This document shows positions 1-8,022 of a DNA stretch of 64,000 bases, piece by piece. This DNA is from Bradyrhizobium sp. CB1650 (lineage in GTDB: Bacteria; Pseudomonadota; Alphaproteobacteria; Rhizobiales; Xanthobacteraceae). A program made the position numbers and the translations under genes. Location of the stretch: positions 8,957,501 through 9,021,500 of the forward strand of contig NZ_CP121695.1 in assembly GCF_029761915.1 (NCBI RefSeq), in the 5' to 3' direction. Numbering within the stretch: the stretch's first letter is position 1; the number at the start of each line of letters is the position of its first letter. The notes beneath the pieces are model-generated. The model saw only the letters and a list, made by a program, of their open reading frames with translations. It was not told the origin of the DNA and made no database searches.

Positions 1-805
1 ACAGCTCCGGAAAGCCCGTCGCCACGCCCGCACCGATTGACATGCGCTCGTTCATCAGCGTGGTCAGCGAGACGTTCCAGCCGTCATTGACCTCGCCGAG
101 GCGCTGGTGATCGGGAATGCGGACATTGGTGAAATAGACCTCGTTGAAGTCGGACGCGCCGCTCGCCTGCTTGATCGGCCGCACCTCGACGCCCGGGCTC
201 TTCATGTCCAGGAAGAACATGGTGAGGCCCTTGTGCTTGGGCACGGTGGGATCGGTGCGCGTCAAGAGGATTCCGTAGTCGGAATAATGCGCGCCCGATG
301 TCCAGATCTTCTGACCGTTGATGACCCAATCATCGCCATTCTTCTCGGCACGCGTGCGCAGGCCGGCGACATCAGAGCCGCCGGCCGGCTCGGAGAAGAG
401 TTGACACCAGACTTTCTCGCCGGAGGCGACCGGCGGCAGATATTTGCGTTTATGCTCCTCGCGCGCGAACGCCATCATGGTCGGTCCGCACATGCCGTGG
501 CCGATGATGAAAAGCTGGGAGAGCTTGCCGAACACGCCCTCCTCCTGCTGCCAGATCACGCGCTCGATCGGCGATGAGCCGCGACCGCCATAATCCTTCG
601 GCCAGTGCAGACAGGCCCAGCCGGCGTCGGCCTTTTTCTTCTGCCAGGCTTTTGCGACCTCGAGGATGTCGGCGTTCTTGAGCTGCGTGCGGCCGAGCGA
701 GGATTTTCGCAGTTCGTCCTCGTACTGCTTGGGCGCGTTCGCGGCGATCCAGGCGCGGGCCAGGCTGCGGAACTCGGCTTCCTGCGGGGTGTCGTCGAAG
801 TTCAT
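1..805 (-). CDS. Acyl-CoA dehydrogenase (3' end outside window)
   Basis: Reading the minus strand from the ATG at 805 gives an open frame to the window edge (about 268 residues). It begins MNFDDTPQEAEFRSLARAW and carries acyl-CoA dehydrogenase features: an N-terminal helical part with GHGMCGPTMMAFAREEHK, then the middle beta domain with WCQLFSEPAGGSDVAGLRTR (FAD and substrate contacts) and DDWVINGQKIWTSGAHYSDY. Family members oxidise an acyl-CoA to the 2-enoyl-CoA with FAD and pass electrons to ETF. The C-terminal helical domain with the catalytic Glu lies outside the window. It is downstream of, and co-directional with, a second acyl-CoA dehydrogenase at 921-2048, so the two may form a heteromer or act in sequence; that is inference. 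The substrate cannot be told from sequence. Confidence 0.9.
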   Translation of the reverse strand, partial: MNFDDTPQEAEFRSLARAWIAANAPKQYEDELRKSSLGRTQLKNADILEVAKAWQKKKADAGWACLHWPKDYGGRGSSPIERVIWQQEEGVFGKLSQLFIIGHGMCGPTMMAFAREEHKRKYLPPVASGEKVWCQLFSEPAGGSDVAGLRTRAEKNGDDWVINGQKIWTSGAHYSDYGILLTRTDPTVPKHKGLTMFFLDMKSPGVEVRPIKQASGASDFNEVYFTNVRIPDHQRLGEVNDGWNVSLTTLMNERMSIGAGVATGFPEL

Positions 806-820
806 TGCTCTTCTCTTCTT

Positions 821-919
821 CCGTCATTCCAGGGCGATGCGAAGCATCGAACCCGGAATCCAGAGGTTACCGACTCAAATCGAGATTCCGGGTTCGCGCT
901 TCACGCGCCCCGGAATGAC
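821..919. repeat. Palindromic intergenic repeat (GTCATTCC type)
   Basis: Element between the two acyl-CoA dehydrogenase genes. It opens with CGTCATTCCAGGGCG and closes with CGCCCCGGAATGACA, with an internal ACCCGGAATCC / GATTCCGGGT pair, so it can fold into a long stem. Same family as 2090-2191 and 22087-22220. Confidence 0.75.
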
Positions 920-920
920 A

Positions 921-2048
921 TCAAGCCGCATTCTTCTTGCGCATGCGGTCGATGAGCTGGTCCTCCCAATAGGACAGGCTGCCGAGCCCGAGCGCCATGG
1001 CGTTGGCGCGGCGGTAGTACATGTGGCAGTCGAACTCCCAGGTGAAACCCATGCCGCCGTGAACCTGGATGTTGTTCTTGGCGCAGTGCTGGAATGCCTG
1101 CGTCGCGCTGATACGCGCGGCGGCGGCGGCTTCCGGCAACTCGGCCGCATTGGTGGAGAGCGCCCAGGCACCGTAGTAGCTGTTGGAGCGTGCCAGCGTC
1201 GCCGCGACATACATGTCCGCGAGCATGTGCTTGACCGCCTGGAACGAGCCGATCTGACGGCCGAAGGCGATGCGGTCGAGCGCGTAGTCGCGTCCCATCT
1301 CCAGGGCGCGGTCGGCACCGCCAATCTGCTCGAAGGCGCAGAGCACCGCGGCGCGGTCGAGCACCTGGGTGAGGATGCTCCACCCTTCCCCGGCCGCGCC
1401 CAGCGGCTCGGCCTTGCAATCCTTGAACGTGATCTCGGCTTGCCCGCGGGTCGGATCGAGATTGGTGAGGTTCTTGATCTCGACGCCGCCAGCGTTGAGG
1501 TCGACCAGGAACAGCGAAATATCGCTATCGCGCCCGCTCGATCCCGTGCGCGCGGCGACGACAGCGAAATTGGCGATCGCGCCGTCGGCGACGGGCTTCT
1601 TGACGCCATTGAGCACGCCGCCAGCCGCCGCGAGCTTGATGCTCTTCGGCGACGGGTTGCCCTTGCCCTCGAACAGCGCCAGCGTGCCGATCGCCTCACC
1701 CGAGGCAATCGCGGGCAGCCATTTCTTCTTCTGCGCATCGCTGCCGGCAATCAGCAGCGCCTCGGCAGCGAGATAGACGGTCGAGGAGAACGGCACCGGC
1801 GCATTCGCACGGCCCATCTCCTCGGCGATGACGCAGAGCTCGAGATGGCCGGCACCCGCGCCGCCGAACTCCTCGGGAATCGCAACGCCAAGAAAACCCA
1901 TCTCGGCGAGGCCCTTCCACAGCTCGCTGTCATATGGCGCCTTGCCGTCGAGCACGACGCGTACCGCCTTGGGCGAGCACTTCTCGGCCAGGAACTTGCG
2001 CGCCTGATCGCGGAGCTGTTTTTGATCGTCGGAGAAATCGAAGTTCAT
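921..2048 (-). CDS. Acyl-CoA dehydrogenase
   Basis: 375 residues, full length for this class. The N-terminus MNFDFSDDQKQLRDQARKFL is the usual first helix. LCVIAEEMGRANAPVPFSST (71-90) is the N-terminal helical domain and IQVHGGMGFTWE (327-338) is the C-terminal helical-domain signature that contacts FAD across the dimer. Expected role: FAD-dependent 2,3-desaturation of an acyl-CoA. The second half has few standard substrate-contact residues, as in the short partner subunits of heteromeric enzymes such as the steroid side-chain FadE pairs. Its neighbour at 1-805 looks like the longer partner. A palindromic repeat follows the start on each side of the gene. Substrate unknown; ferulate or coumarate side-chain or cyclic acids are possible given the neighbouring ligase. 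Confidence 0.93.
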   Translation of the reverse strand: MNFDFSDDQKQLRDQARKFLAEKCSPKAVRVVLDGKAPYDSELWKGLAEMGFLGVAIPEEFGGAGAGHLELCVIAEEMGRANAPVPFSSTVYLAAEALLIAGSDAQKKKWLPAIASGEAIGTLALFEGKGNPSPKSIKLAAAGGVLNGVKKPVADGAIANFAVVAARTGSSGRDSDISLFLVDLNAGGVEIKNLTNLDPTRGQAEITFKDCKAEPLGAAGEGWSILTQVLDRAAVLCAFEQIGGADRALEMGRDYALDRIAFGRQIGSFQAVKHMLADMYVAATLARSNSYYGAWALSTNAAELPEAAAAARISATQAFQHCAKNNIQVHGGMGFTWEFDCHMYYRRANAMALGLGSLSYWEDQLIDRMRKKNAA

Positions 2049-2089
2049 GGCGGCTTACCCTGTTCTTGTCTGTCTTTCGTATGGAGACC

Positions 2090-2191
2090 GTCATTCCGGG
2101 GCGCGACGAAGTCGCGAGCCCGGAATCCATTTCGCCGCCCACATGCGGCCCGATGGATTCCGGGTTCGCGCTGCGCGCGCCCCGGAATGAC
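2090..2191. repeat. Palindromic intergenic repeat (GTCATTCC type)
   Basis: Starts GTCATTCCGGGGCGCGACG and ends CGCGCCCCGGAATGAC, with inner GCCCGGAATCCAT and ATGGATTCCGGGTT. Near-complete inverted repeat of about 100 bp between the dehydrogenase and ligase genes. It may act as a bidirectional transcript stabiliser or terminator. Confidence 0.8.
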
Positions 2192-2206
2192 GAGTTGAAA
2201 CTCTTC

Positions 2207-4078
2207 TCATCGCAGCACGATCACATCTTCATCCGGTTTGTCCGCATGGAGCCGCTCGACCAGTGCGACGCGGCGCTCGAGGCCGGCGCGCTGGTTGATG
2301 TAACCCTTGTCGGTGAGCTCGTTGCCGTCGATCGAGGGCGGCTCGACCATCAGCATGGCGCGCGCGATGGTGCGGCTGCTCGCGCCCTCGCATTCCTTGT
2401 TGTGGGCCTCCAGCCCGCGCCTGAAGCAGGCGATCACGTCGGGATGCTTCACGGCTTCGTCGAAGCTCAGCTCGGGATTACCGACGAGCTGACGGCAGGC
2501 ATGCAGGTTCGGCCAGGCCAGCAGGCCGATGAAGGGACGATCCTGTCCCGTCACTAGCGCGTCATGCACCACCGGCGTTGCGGCCGCGATCGTATCGGTG
2601 CGGAGCGAGCCGACATGAACGAAGGTGCCGGTGGTGAGCTTGAAGTCCTCGACGACGCGGCCGGCAAAGATGATGCCCTTCACGGGATCGGTGTCGTCGA
2701 CGAAGATGCCGGCATCGCCGATGCAGTAAAAGCCTTCCTCATCGAACATCTTCTTGGTCAGCTCGGGCTGGCCGAAATAGCCGGGCGTCACGTTGACGCC
2801 GCGCAGGCGCAACTCGTACTTCGAACCGCACGGCACCATTTTCAGCTCGACCCCGGGGAACGGCAGGCCGATCAGGCCGACGCGCTCGGTGTCCCAATAA
2901 GTCCCGGTGGACGTCGGCGCGGTCTCAGTCGAGCCCCAGCCGGTGTAGAACACGATGCGCTCGCCGGTGGTTTTCACCGCCAACGCCTGCATGCGATCGT
3001 AGAGATCGTCCGGCAGCCGCGCGCCGCCATAGGCCATGATCGAGAGGTTCCTGAAGAAGGAGCGACAGAGCGCGTCGTCCTTCTCCATCGCAGCCGCCAG
3101 CGCGGCATAGCCGGCCGGCACGTTGGCGTAATAGGTCGGCGAGATCTCGCGCAGATTGCGCAACGTTTCCTCGAACTGGCCCGGCATCGGCCGCCCGTCG
3201 TCGATATAGAGCGTACCACCATCGACCAGCACGGGATGGAACGCCGCATTGCCGCCCATGGTATGGTTCCACGGCATCCAGTCGAGCATGGTTGGCAGCG
3301 GGCCACCCGGTGTGCGCGGCCGCACCTGCATCATCATCGCCGCATTGGCGCACATCATCTCCTGGGTGTTGATGACGGCCTTGGGCATGCCGGTCGAGCC
3401 GGAGGTGAACAGCAGCTTGCCGATCGTCTGCGGCGTGATTTTTGCGATCGAGGCCTCGACGTCTGCGGTCACCGGCGTCGCCGCGAGCTCGGCCAAGCCG
3501 ACGCTCGTGATGCCCTCGCAGGGCCGCGTGACGTGAACGACGGTGACGCCCGTGAGGTCGAGCGCCTTCAGTGCCTTCTCGAAGGTCGGTCCGTCCTGCA
3601 CCATCACCACGGCCGGCTTGATCAGGTCGAACAGATATTTCAGCTTGACGTGATCGTGGCTCATCAGGGAATAGGCCGGCGACACCGGTGCGGCCGGCGA
3701 GCGCGCCTGCATCGCGGCCTGCGTCATCAGCGCGTGCTCGATCGAGTTGCCGGAGAGGATCGCAACGGGACGGCCGTCGAGCCCGAGATTGAGCAGCGCC
3801 TGCGTCAGCGCATCCACGGTGCGCTTGGCTTCGTCGTAGGAGACCCTTCGCCATTCGCGGCTCGGACCGCCGCGCTGCGCGAGCCAGATGCGCTCGGGCG
3901 CTTGCTTGGCCCATTTCGCCAGCGACGCCGGGATGTGCTTCTCGTAAGCTTGCAGCGGAATGCGGGACTTCAGCACGACGGTACCGTCGTCGCGACGTTC
4001 GACATTGATGTCGCGCGCCAGCCACTCGACCTTGCGAAAGGCGGGCTTCGTCATCACCGCCGCCGCACTCCCACTCAT
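2207..4078 (-). CDS. Feruloyl-CoA synthase-like acyl-CoA ligase
   Basis: 623-residue ANL-superfamily adenylating enzyme, expected to make an acyl-CoA from a free acid, ATP and CoA through an acyl-adenylate. The ATP-binding P-loop is TSGSTGMPKA (225-234); DWMPWNHTMGGNAAFHPVL and YTGWGSTETAPTS follow as the core acyl-pocket and A5-type motifs. The size (about 620 residues) and the N-terminal segment (IPLQAYEKHIPASLAKWAKQ, ending SPAYSL) match the feruloyl-CoA synthase branch rather than ordinary FadD. The gene lies upstream of the crotonase-SDR-thiolase set, consistent with activation followed by beta-oxidative side-chain shortening of a hydroxycinnamate or similar acid. The feruloyl substrate is inferred from family likeness only. 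Confidence 0.85.
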   Translation of the reverse strand: MSGSAAAVMTKPAFRKVEWLARDINVERRDDGTVVLKSRIPLQAYEKHIPASLAKWAKQAPERIWLAQRGGPSREWRRVSYDEAKRTVDALTQALLNLGLDGRPVAILSGNSIEHALMTQAAMQARSPAAPVSPAYSLMSHDHVKLKYLFDLIKPAVVMVQDGPTFEKALKALDLTGVTVVHVTRPCEGITSVGLAELAATPVTADVEASIAKITPQTIGKLLFTSGSTGMPKAVINTQEMMCANAAMMMQVRPRTPGGPLPTMLDWMPWNHTMGGNAAFHPVLVDGGTLYIDDGRPMPGQFEETLRNLREISPTYYANVPAGYAALAAAMEKDDALCRSFFRNLSIMAYGGARLPDDLYDRMQALAVKTTGERIVFYTGWGSTETAPTSTGTYWDTERVGLIGLPFPGVELKMVPCGSKYELRLRGVNVTPGYFGQPELTKKMFDEEGFYCIGDAGIFVDDTDPVKGIIFAGRVVEDFKLTTGTFVHVGSLRTDTIAAATPVVHDALVTGQDRPFIGLLAWPNLHACRQLVGNPELSFDEAVKHPDVIACFRRGLEAHNKECEGASSRTIARAMLMVEPPSIDGNELTDKGYINQRAGLERRVALVERLHADKPDEDVIVLR

Positions 4079-4121
4079 TTTGCGTCTCCCGGAATTATTG
4101 TCCTTTGCGGATCTTCATCGT

Positions 4122-4928
4122 TCAGCGCTTGATATAGACAGGCTTTCGCTTCTCAAGGAAGGCCCTGATGCCTTCCGAGAATTCCTCGGAGCGGCTGCAC
4201 AGGACCTGATTGCGGTCTTCCATCGCGATCGCCGCTTCCAGCGATCCGGCATCGACGCTCATGTTGAGACATTCCTTGGACAGTCGCAGACCCACGGGCG
4301 ATGCCGTCGTCATCGCCTCGACGTAGGGCGCAGCCGCTTCGTCGAGCTTGTCTTCGTCGACGACTTCGGAGACGAGCCCCACCGCGAGCGCGCGCTCCGC
4401 GCCGATGAAGCGTCCGGTGAGGATCAGCTCCGAGGCCACGGAGACGCCGACGAGACGCGGCAGGAAATAGCTGGTGCCGATGTCGCAGCCGCCAAGACCG
4501 AGCTTGATGAAGGCGCAGTTCATCCGCGCCGACTTGGTCGCGATGCGGATGTCGGACGCGAGCGCCAGCGCAAAGCCGCCGCCGGCCGCCGCGCCCTGCA
4601 CCAACGCTAGAATCGGCTGCGGGCAGCGCCGCATCAGCATCACGATGTCAGCGATGCGGCGCTGCGAATCCAGCGACTCGGTGACGCCGGGCGGCTCCTG
4701 CTGCCCGGCGCGGCGAGCCATCGCGTGCTTGAGGTCGAGACCCGCGCAAAAATTCTTGCCGGCGCCCTTCAGCGCCACGACGCGCGTGTCGCGGTTGCGC
4801 TGGAGGCCCTGGAAATAGACGTTGAGAGCGTCGATCAGCGACGGATCGAGCGCATTCAGGCTTTCGGGACGATTGAGCGTCACCCGGTCGACGCCGTCGT
4901 CATGCTCGATCAGCAGCGGTTGGGACAT
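4122..4928 (-). CDS. Enoyl-CoA hydratase/isomerase family protein (crotonase fold)
   Basis: 268 residues from the ATG at 4928, chosen over the ATG at 4943 because GAGG sits 5 bases before it. Oxyanion-hole segments are AGKNFCAGLDLKHA and QGAAAGGGFALALASDIRIA. The active-site helix reads KLGLGGCDIGTSYFLPRLVG then SELILTG. In this helix the first catalytic Glu of rat enoyl-CoA hydratase is not apparent, while the Asp of the GL-x-x-x-D-x-G pattern seen in isomerase or dehalogenase-like crotonases is present. Hydration is therefore likely but not certain. It lies in the minus-strand set between the ligase and the SDR and probably handles the enoyl-CoA made by the dehydrogenases. Confidence 0.9.
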   Translation of the reverse strand: MSQPLLIEHDDGVDRVTLNRPESLNALDPSLIDALNVYFQGLQRNRDTRVVALKGAGKNFCAGLDLKHAMARRAGQQEPPGVTESLDSQRRIADIVMLMRRCPQPILALVQGAAAGGGFALALASDIRIATKSARMNCAFIKLGLGGCDIGTSYFLPRLVGVSVASELILTGRFIGAERALAVGLVSEVVDEDKLDEAAAPYVEAMTTASPVGLRLSKECLNMSVDAGSLEAAIAMEDRNQVLCSRSEEFSEGIRAFLEKRKPVYIKR

Positions 4929-4969
4929 GCAAGCCTCGTGCATCCGCGCGTGAGATGGCAGTTATTGCG

Positions 4970-5100
4970 CCCTCTCCCCTTGTGGGAGAGGGCATGTACG
5001 TCGCAAGCCAGGAATTCGCTTGCGTGAGGGGTCTGTCTCCGCGGATAGAGGCCCCTCATCCGGCGCTTCGCGCCACCTTCTCCCACAAGGGGAGAAGGGA
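4970..5100. repeat. Palindromic intergenic repeat (CCCTCTCCCC type)
   Basis: Begins with a compact hairpin, CCCTCTCCCC-TTGT-GGGAGAGGG, and ends with CTTCTCCCACAAGGGGAGAAGG. A central inverted pair, GAGGGGTCTGTCTCCGCGG and CCTCATCCGGCGC, links them. Same family as 38335-38497. Confidence 0.75.
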
Positions 5101-5112
5101 AAAGAGAGTCGA

Positions 5113-5871
5113 TTACCGCGGCGCCATGCGGATGGCGCCGTCGAGGCGGATGGTCTCGCCGTTGAGCATCGGGTTCTCGACGATGTGGACCGCGAGCGAA
5201 CCGTATTCGGCGGCATCGCCGAGGCGCGAGGGATGCGGCACCTGGGCGCCCAGGCTCTTGCGGGCTTCTTCGTTCAGACCCATCAAGAGCGGCGTGAAGA
5301 ACAGGCCGGGCGCGATGGTGTTGACGCGGATCTTCTGGCTGGCGAGATCGCGCGCGGCCGGTAGCGTCAAGCCGACGACGCCGCCCTTCGAGGCCGAATA
5401 GGCAATCTGGCCGATCTGGCCTTCGTAAGCCGCGACCGACGCGGTGTTGACGATGACGCCGCGCTCTTCGCCGATGGGTTCCGCAGTGACGAGGCGCTCG
5501 GCGAACAGGCGAAGGCAGTTGAAGGTGCCGATCAGGTTGACGTTGATGATGCGCGCGAACTTTTCCAGCGGATAGACGCCGTCGCGGCCGACGATCCGCT
5601 GCGAGCCGCCGATGCCGGCGCAGTTCATCAGCACGCGCGCGACGCCGTGCGCACCTTCCGCCTTGGCGATCGCAGCCTTGATCTGCTCCTCGCTGGTGAC
5701 GTCGGCATGCAGCGCGACGCCCTTCACTTCGGCCGCGACCTTCTCGGCATTTTCCTTGCTCTGATCGATCACGCCGATCTTGGCGCCCTTGGCGGCCATG
5801 GCGCGAGCGGTCGCGGCGCCTAAGCCCGAACCACCACCGGTGATGAGAACGGCTACGTCTTTCAACTGCAT
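5113..5871 (-). CDS. SDR, 3-hydroxyacyl-CoA dehydrogenase type II-like
   Basis: 252 residues. NAD(P)-binding TGGGSGLGAATARAM (11-25), NCAGIGGS, NTASVAAYEGQIGQIAYSAS with the YSASK active site, and an APGLFFTPL loop are all intact. The sequence around the cofactor Asp (VIDQSKENA) and the loop ERGVIVNTASVAAYEGQIGQ follow the HSD10 / 3-hydroxyacyl-CoA dehydrogenase type II subgroup, which oxidises 3-hydroxyacyl-CoA to 3-ketoacyl-CoA with NAD+. It sits between the crotonase and the divergent thiolase, so ligase, dehydrogenase, hydratase, hydroxyacyl dehydrogenase and thiolase complete one beta-oxidation turn. Length and all catalytic residues are normal. Confidence 0.92.
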   Translation of the reverse strand: MQLKDVAVLITGGGSGLGAATARAMAAKGAKIGVIDQSKENAEKVAAEVKGVALHADVTSEEQIKAAIAKAEGAHGVARVLMNCAGIGGSQRIVGRDGVYPLEKFARIINVNLIGTFNCLRLFAERLVTAEPIGEERGVIVNTASVAAYEGQIGQIAYSASKGGVVGLTLPAARDLASQKIRVNTIAPGLFFTPLLMGLNEEARKSLGAQVPHPSRLGDAAEYGSLAVHIVENPMLNGETIRLDGAIRMAPR

Positions 5872-5926
5872 CGCAAACTACCTTTCCTTGGGCGTTTCTT
5901 CTCTAGACTGGAGAGTTTCGGCCGGA

Positions 5927-6586
5927 TTATCCGGCCGCGGCAGCTTCCTCGGCTTGCGTGAGGATGCCGCCGCAGATCAGCGTTTCCATATGCTTGATGT
6001 ATTGCCGGCAGACTTCGTCGGTGACCGGGCCGACGCCGGTCGCGCGAGACATCGCGTGCCGGCCGAAGAACAGGTGATCGCAGGCGCCGATCAGGCTGGT
6101 GTAGAACAGCACCGGATCGGTCGCGCGGAATTCACCGCGGCTGATGCCATCGGCGAGCAGGCGGCGGTGGAAGTCCAGAAGCGGCGCCACGAAGAATTTC
6201 GACACTTCGTCCGCGCATTCCGGCTTGGTCTCGTGCAGGAGATAGTGGATCAGCCGGTTCATATAGGGGAACCGGTAATAGGCGCGGATGATGCCGCCAA
6301 TATGCAGCTTCAGCTTCGCGGTCGGCGTGATCGGCTGCGCCAGCAGATATTCGAGATTGGAAAGTTCAGTCGCGGCGTTGCGCTCAAGCAGCGCCAGCAG
6401 CAGGCCGTCCTTGTTGCCGAAGTGATATTTGACCAGCGCGGCGTTGGCGCCGGACTTCTGGGCGATGTCGCTCAGCGAAATCTCGATCGATGAGCGCTCG
6501 ATCATCAGTTCGCTCGCGGCCACCAGCAGCCTCTCCGCCGTGGAGTTCTTCGTCGCCGGTATCCTGGTCGGTACGCTGGTAGTCAC
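5927..6586 (-). CDS. TetR/AcrR family transcriptional regulator
   Basis: 219 residues. The N-terminal helix-turn-helix is ERLLVAASELMIERSSIEIS followed by LSDIAQKSGANAALVKYHFG (recognition helix) and NKDGLLLALLERN, the standard TetR DNA-binding region. The C-terminal part (YYRFPYMNRLIHYLLHETKP) is a helical ligand domain resembling the RutR/AcrR C-terminal type. It diverges from the thiolase gene and heads the minus-strand catabolic genes, so it probably represses this cluster and responds to an acyl-CoA or the free acid. A 20-bp palindrome in the intergenic region (6648-6667) is the obvious operator candidate. Confidence 0.93.
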   Translation of the reverse strand: MTTSVPTRIPATKNSTAERLLVAASELMIERSSIEISLSDIAQKSGANAALVKYHFGNKDGLLLALLERNAATELSNLEYLLAQPITPTAKLKLHIGGIIRAYYRFPYMNRLIHYLLHETKPECADEVSKFFVAPLLDFHRRLLADGISRGEFRATDPVLFYTSLIGACDHLFFGRHAMSRATGVGPVTDEVCRQYIKHMETLICGGILTQAEEAAAAG

Positions 6587-6647
6587 GAGATCCCTGCCCT
6601 CGCCGCAAGCGGGGCGCAGATAAGCGCAAGCAGCGCCTCATCACAAG

Positions 6648-6667
6648 AGTTAATTGATCGATTGACT
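6648..6667. promoter_or_regulatory. Candidate TetR operator
   Basis: AGTTAATTGATCGATTGACT: 8 of the 10 positions in each half are matched in the other half, around a GATC centre. It lies between the divergent TetR and thiolase genes and its right end is the thiolase -35 hexamer (6662-6667), so a bound repressor would exclude RNA polymerase. Length and symmetry suit a TetR dimer site. Confidence 0.55.
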
Positions 6668-6690
6668 AAATGAACTTCCACCCCTTTAAT
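6662..6690 (+). promoter_or_regulatory. Sigma-70-type promoter for the thiolase gene
   Basis: TTGACT at 6662-6667, a 17-base spacer and TTTAAT at 6685-6690. Transcription would start near 6697, about 40 bases before the ATG at 6739. The -35 hexamer overlaps the candidate operator. Confidence 0.55.
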
Positions 6691-6738
6691 CCGCGCCCGA
6701 CAACCAAACCCATTCAAAATAATCAGGGAGAAACCGAC

Positions 6739-7911
6739 ATGGCCGAGGCTTACATCGTCGCCGCTGCGCGTACCGCCGGCGGGCGCAAGGGGGGCCGTCT
6801 CGCCGGCTGGCATCCGGCCGACCTCGCCGCGAAGGTGCTCGACGAGTTGGTCGACCGCACCAGGGTCGATCCCGCCCAAGTCGAGGACGTGATCATGGGC
6901 TGCGTGATGCAGGTCGGCGAGCAGTCGAACAATGTCGCGCGTAACGCGGTGATGGCCTCGAAGCTGCCGGAGAGCGTGCCGGGCACCTCGATCGACCGCC
7001 AGTGCGGCTCCTCGCAGCAAGCGCTGCATTTCGCCGCGCAGGCGGTGATGTCCGGCGCGATGGATGTGGTGATCGCGGCCGGCGTGGAATCGATGACGCG
7101 CGTGCCGATGGGCCTGTCCTCGCAGCTCCCGGCCAAGAACGGTTTTGGCAATTACAAGAGCCCGGGCATCGAGACCAAGTACCCCAACATCGTGTTCAGC
7201 CAGTTCACCGGCGCGGAAATGATGGCCGAGAAATACGGCCTGTCGAAGGATGATCTCGACGAATACTCCTACAACAGCCATCAGCGCGCGATCGCGGCAA
7301 CGCAAGCCGGCCACTTCAAGAAGGAGATCGTGCCGCTCGAGATCACCCGCGCCGACGGCTCCAAGGACACCCACCACATCGACGAAGGCATCCGCTTCGA
7401 CGTCAGCCTCGACGGCATCAAGGGCGTCAAGCTGATCGCGGAGAACGGCAGGCTGACCGCGGCCAGCGCCAGCCAGATCTGCGACGGCGCCTCCGGCGTC
7501 ATGGTGGTGAACGAGCGCGGCCTCAAGCAGCTCGGCGTCAAGCCGTTGGCGCGTGTGCATCACATGACCATGACGGGCGGCGATCCCGTGATCATGCTCG
7601 ATGCGCCGCTGCACGCCACCAAGCGCGCGCTTGAGAAGGCCGGCATGAAGATCGGCGACATCGACCTGTTCGAGGTCAATGAGGCCTTCGCCTCGGTGCC
7701 GACCGCGTGGCTCAAGACCACCGGCGCCGATCCGGAGCGCCTCAATGTCAACGGCGGCGCAATCGCGCTCGGCCATCCCCTCGGCGGCTCCGGCACCAAG
7801 CTGATGACGACGCTGGTGCATGCGCTGCACCAGCGCGGCAAGCGTTATGGCCTGCAGACCATGTGCGAAGGCGGCGGCATGGCCAATGTGACGATCGTGG
7901 AGCGGCTTTAA
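6739..7911 (+). CDS. Acetyl-CoA C-acyltransferase (thiolase)
   Basis: 390 residues from the ATG at 6739, preceded by GGGAG; an upstream in-frame ATG at 6670 would add a non-conserved leader. Thiolase catalytic residues are present: nucleophile Cys89 in SIDRQCGSSQQA, His346 in IALGHPLGGSG, and Cys376 in TMCEGGGMANV. Expected reaction: CoA-dependent cleavage of 3-ketoacyl-CoA to acetyl-CoA and a shortened acyl-CoA, or the reverse. First gene of the plus-strand arm, divergent from TetR, with the ligase gene next (gap 111 bases). Confidence 0.95.
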   Translation: MAEAYIVAAARTAGGRKGGRLAGWHPADLAAKVLDELVDRTRVDPAQVEDVIMGCVMQVGEQSNNVARNAVMASKLPESVPGTSIDRQCGSSQQALHFAAQAVMSGAMDVVIAAGVESMTRVPMGLSSQLPAKNGFGNYKSPGIETKYPNIVFSQFTGAEMMAEKYGLSKDDLDEYSYNSHQRAIAATQAGHFKKEIVPLEITRADGSKDTHHIDEGIRFDVSLDGIKGVKLIAENGRLTAASASQICDGASGVMVVNERGLKQLGVKPLARVHHMTMTGGDPVIMLDAPLHATKRALEKAGMKIGDIDLFEVNEAFASVPTAWLKTTGADPERLNVNGGAIALGHPLGGSGTKLMTTLVHALHQRGKRYGLQTMCEGGGMANVTIVERL

Positions 7912-7915
7912 GCAA

Positions 7916-8008
7916 AGCGAATAGTGAGTGGCGAGTAGCGAATTGCGAACAGGAAGAAGAGTGGATCCGCTCTTCCCCTACCCGCCATTCGCTACTTGCC
8001 ATTCGCGT
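7916..8008. repeat. Intergenic inverted repeat
   Basis: AGTGGCGAGTAGCGAATTGCG on the left is mirrored by CATTCGCTACTTGCCATTCGC on the right, with GAAGAGTGGATCCGCTCTTC forming an inner hairpin. It lies between thiolase and ligase and may uncouple their expression. Confidence 0.55.
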
Positions 8009-8022
8009 TTTGAGGGGACGCC

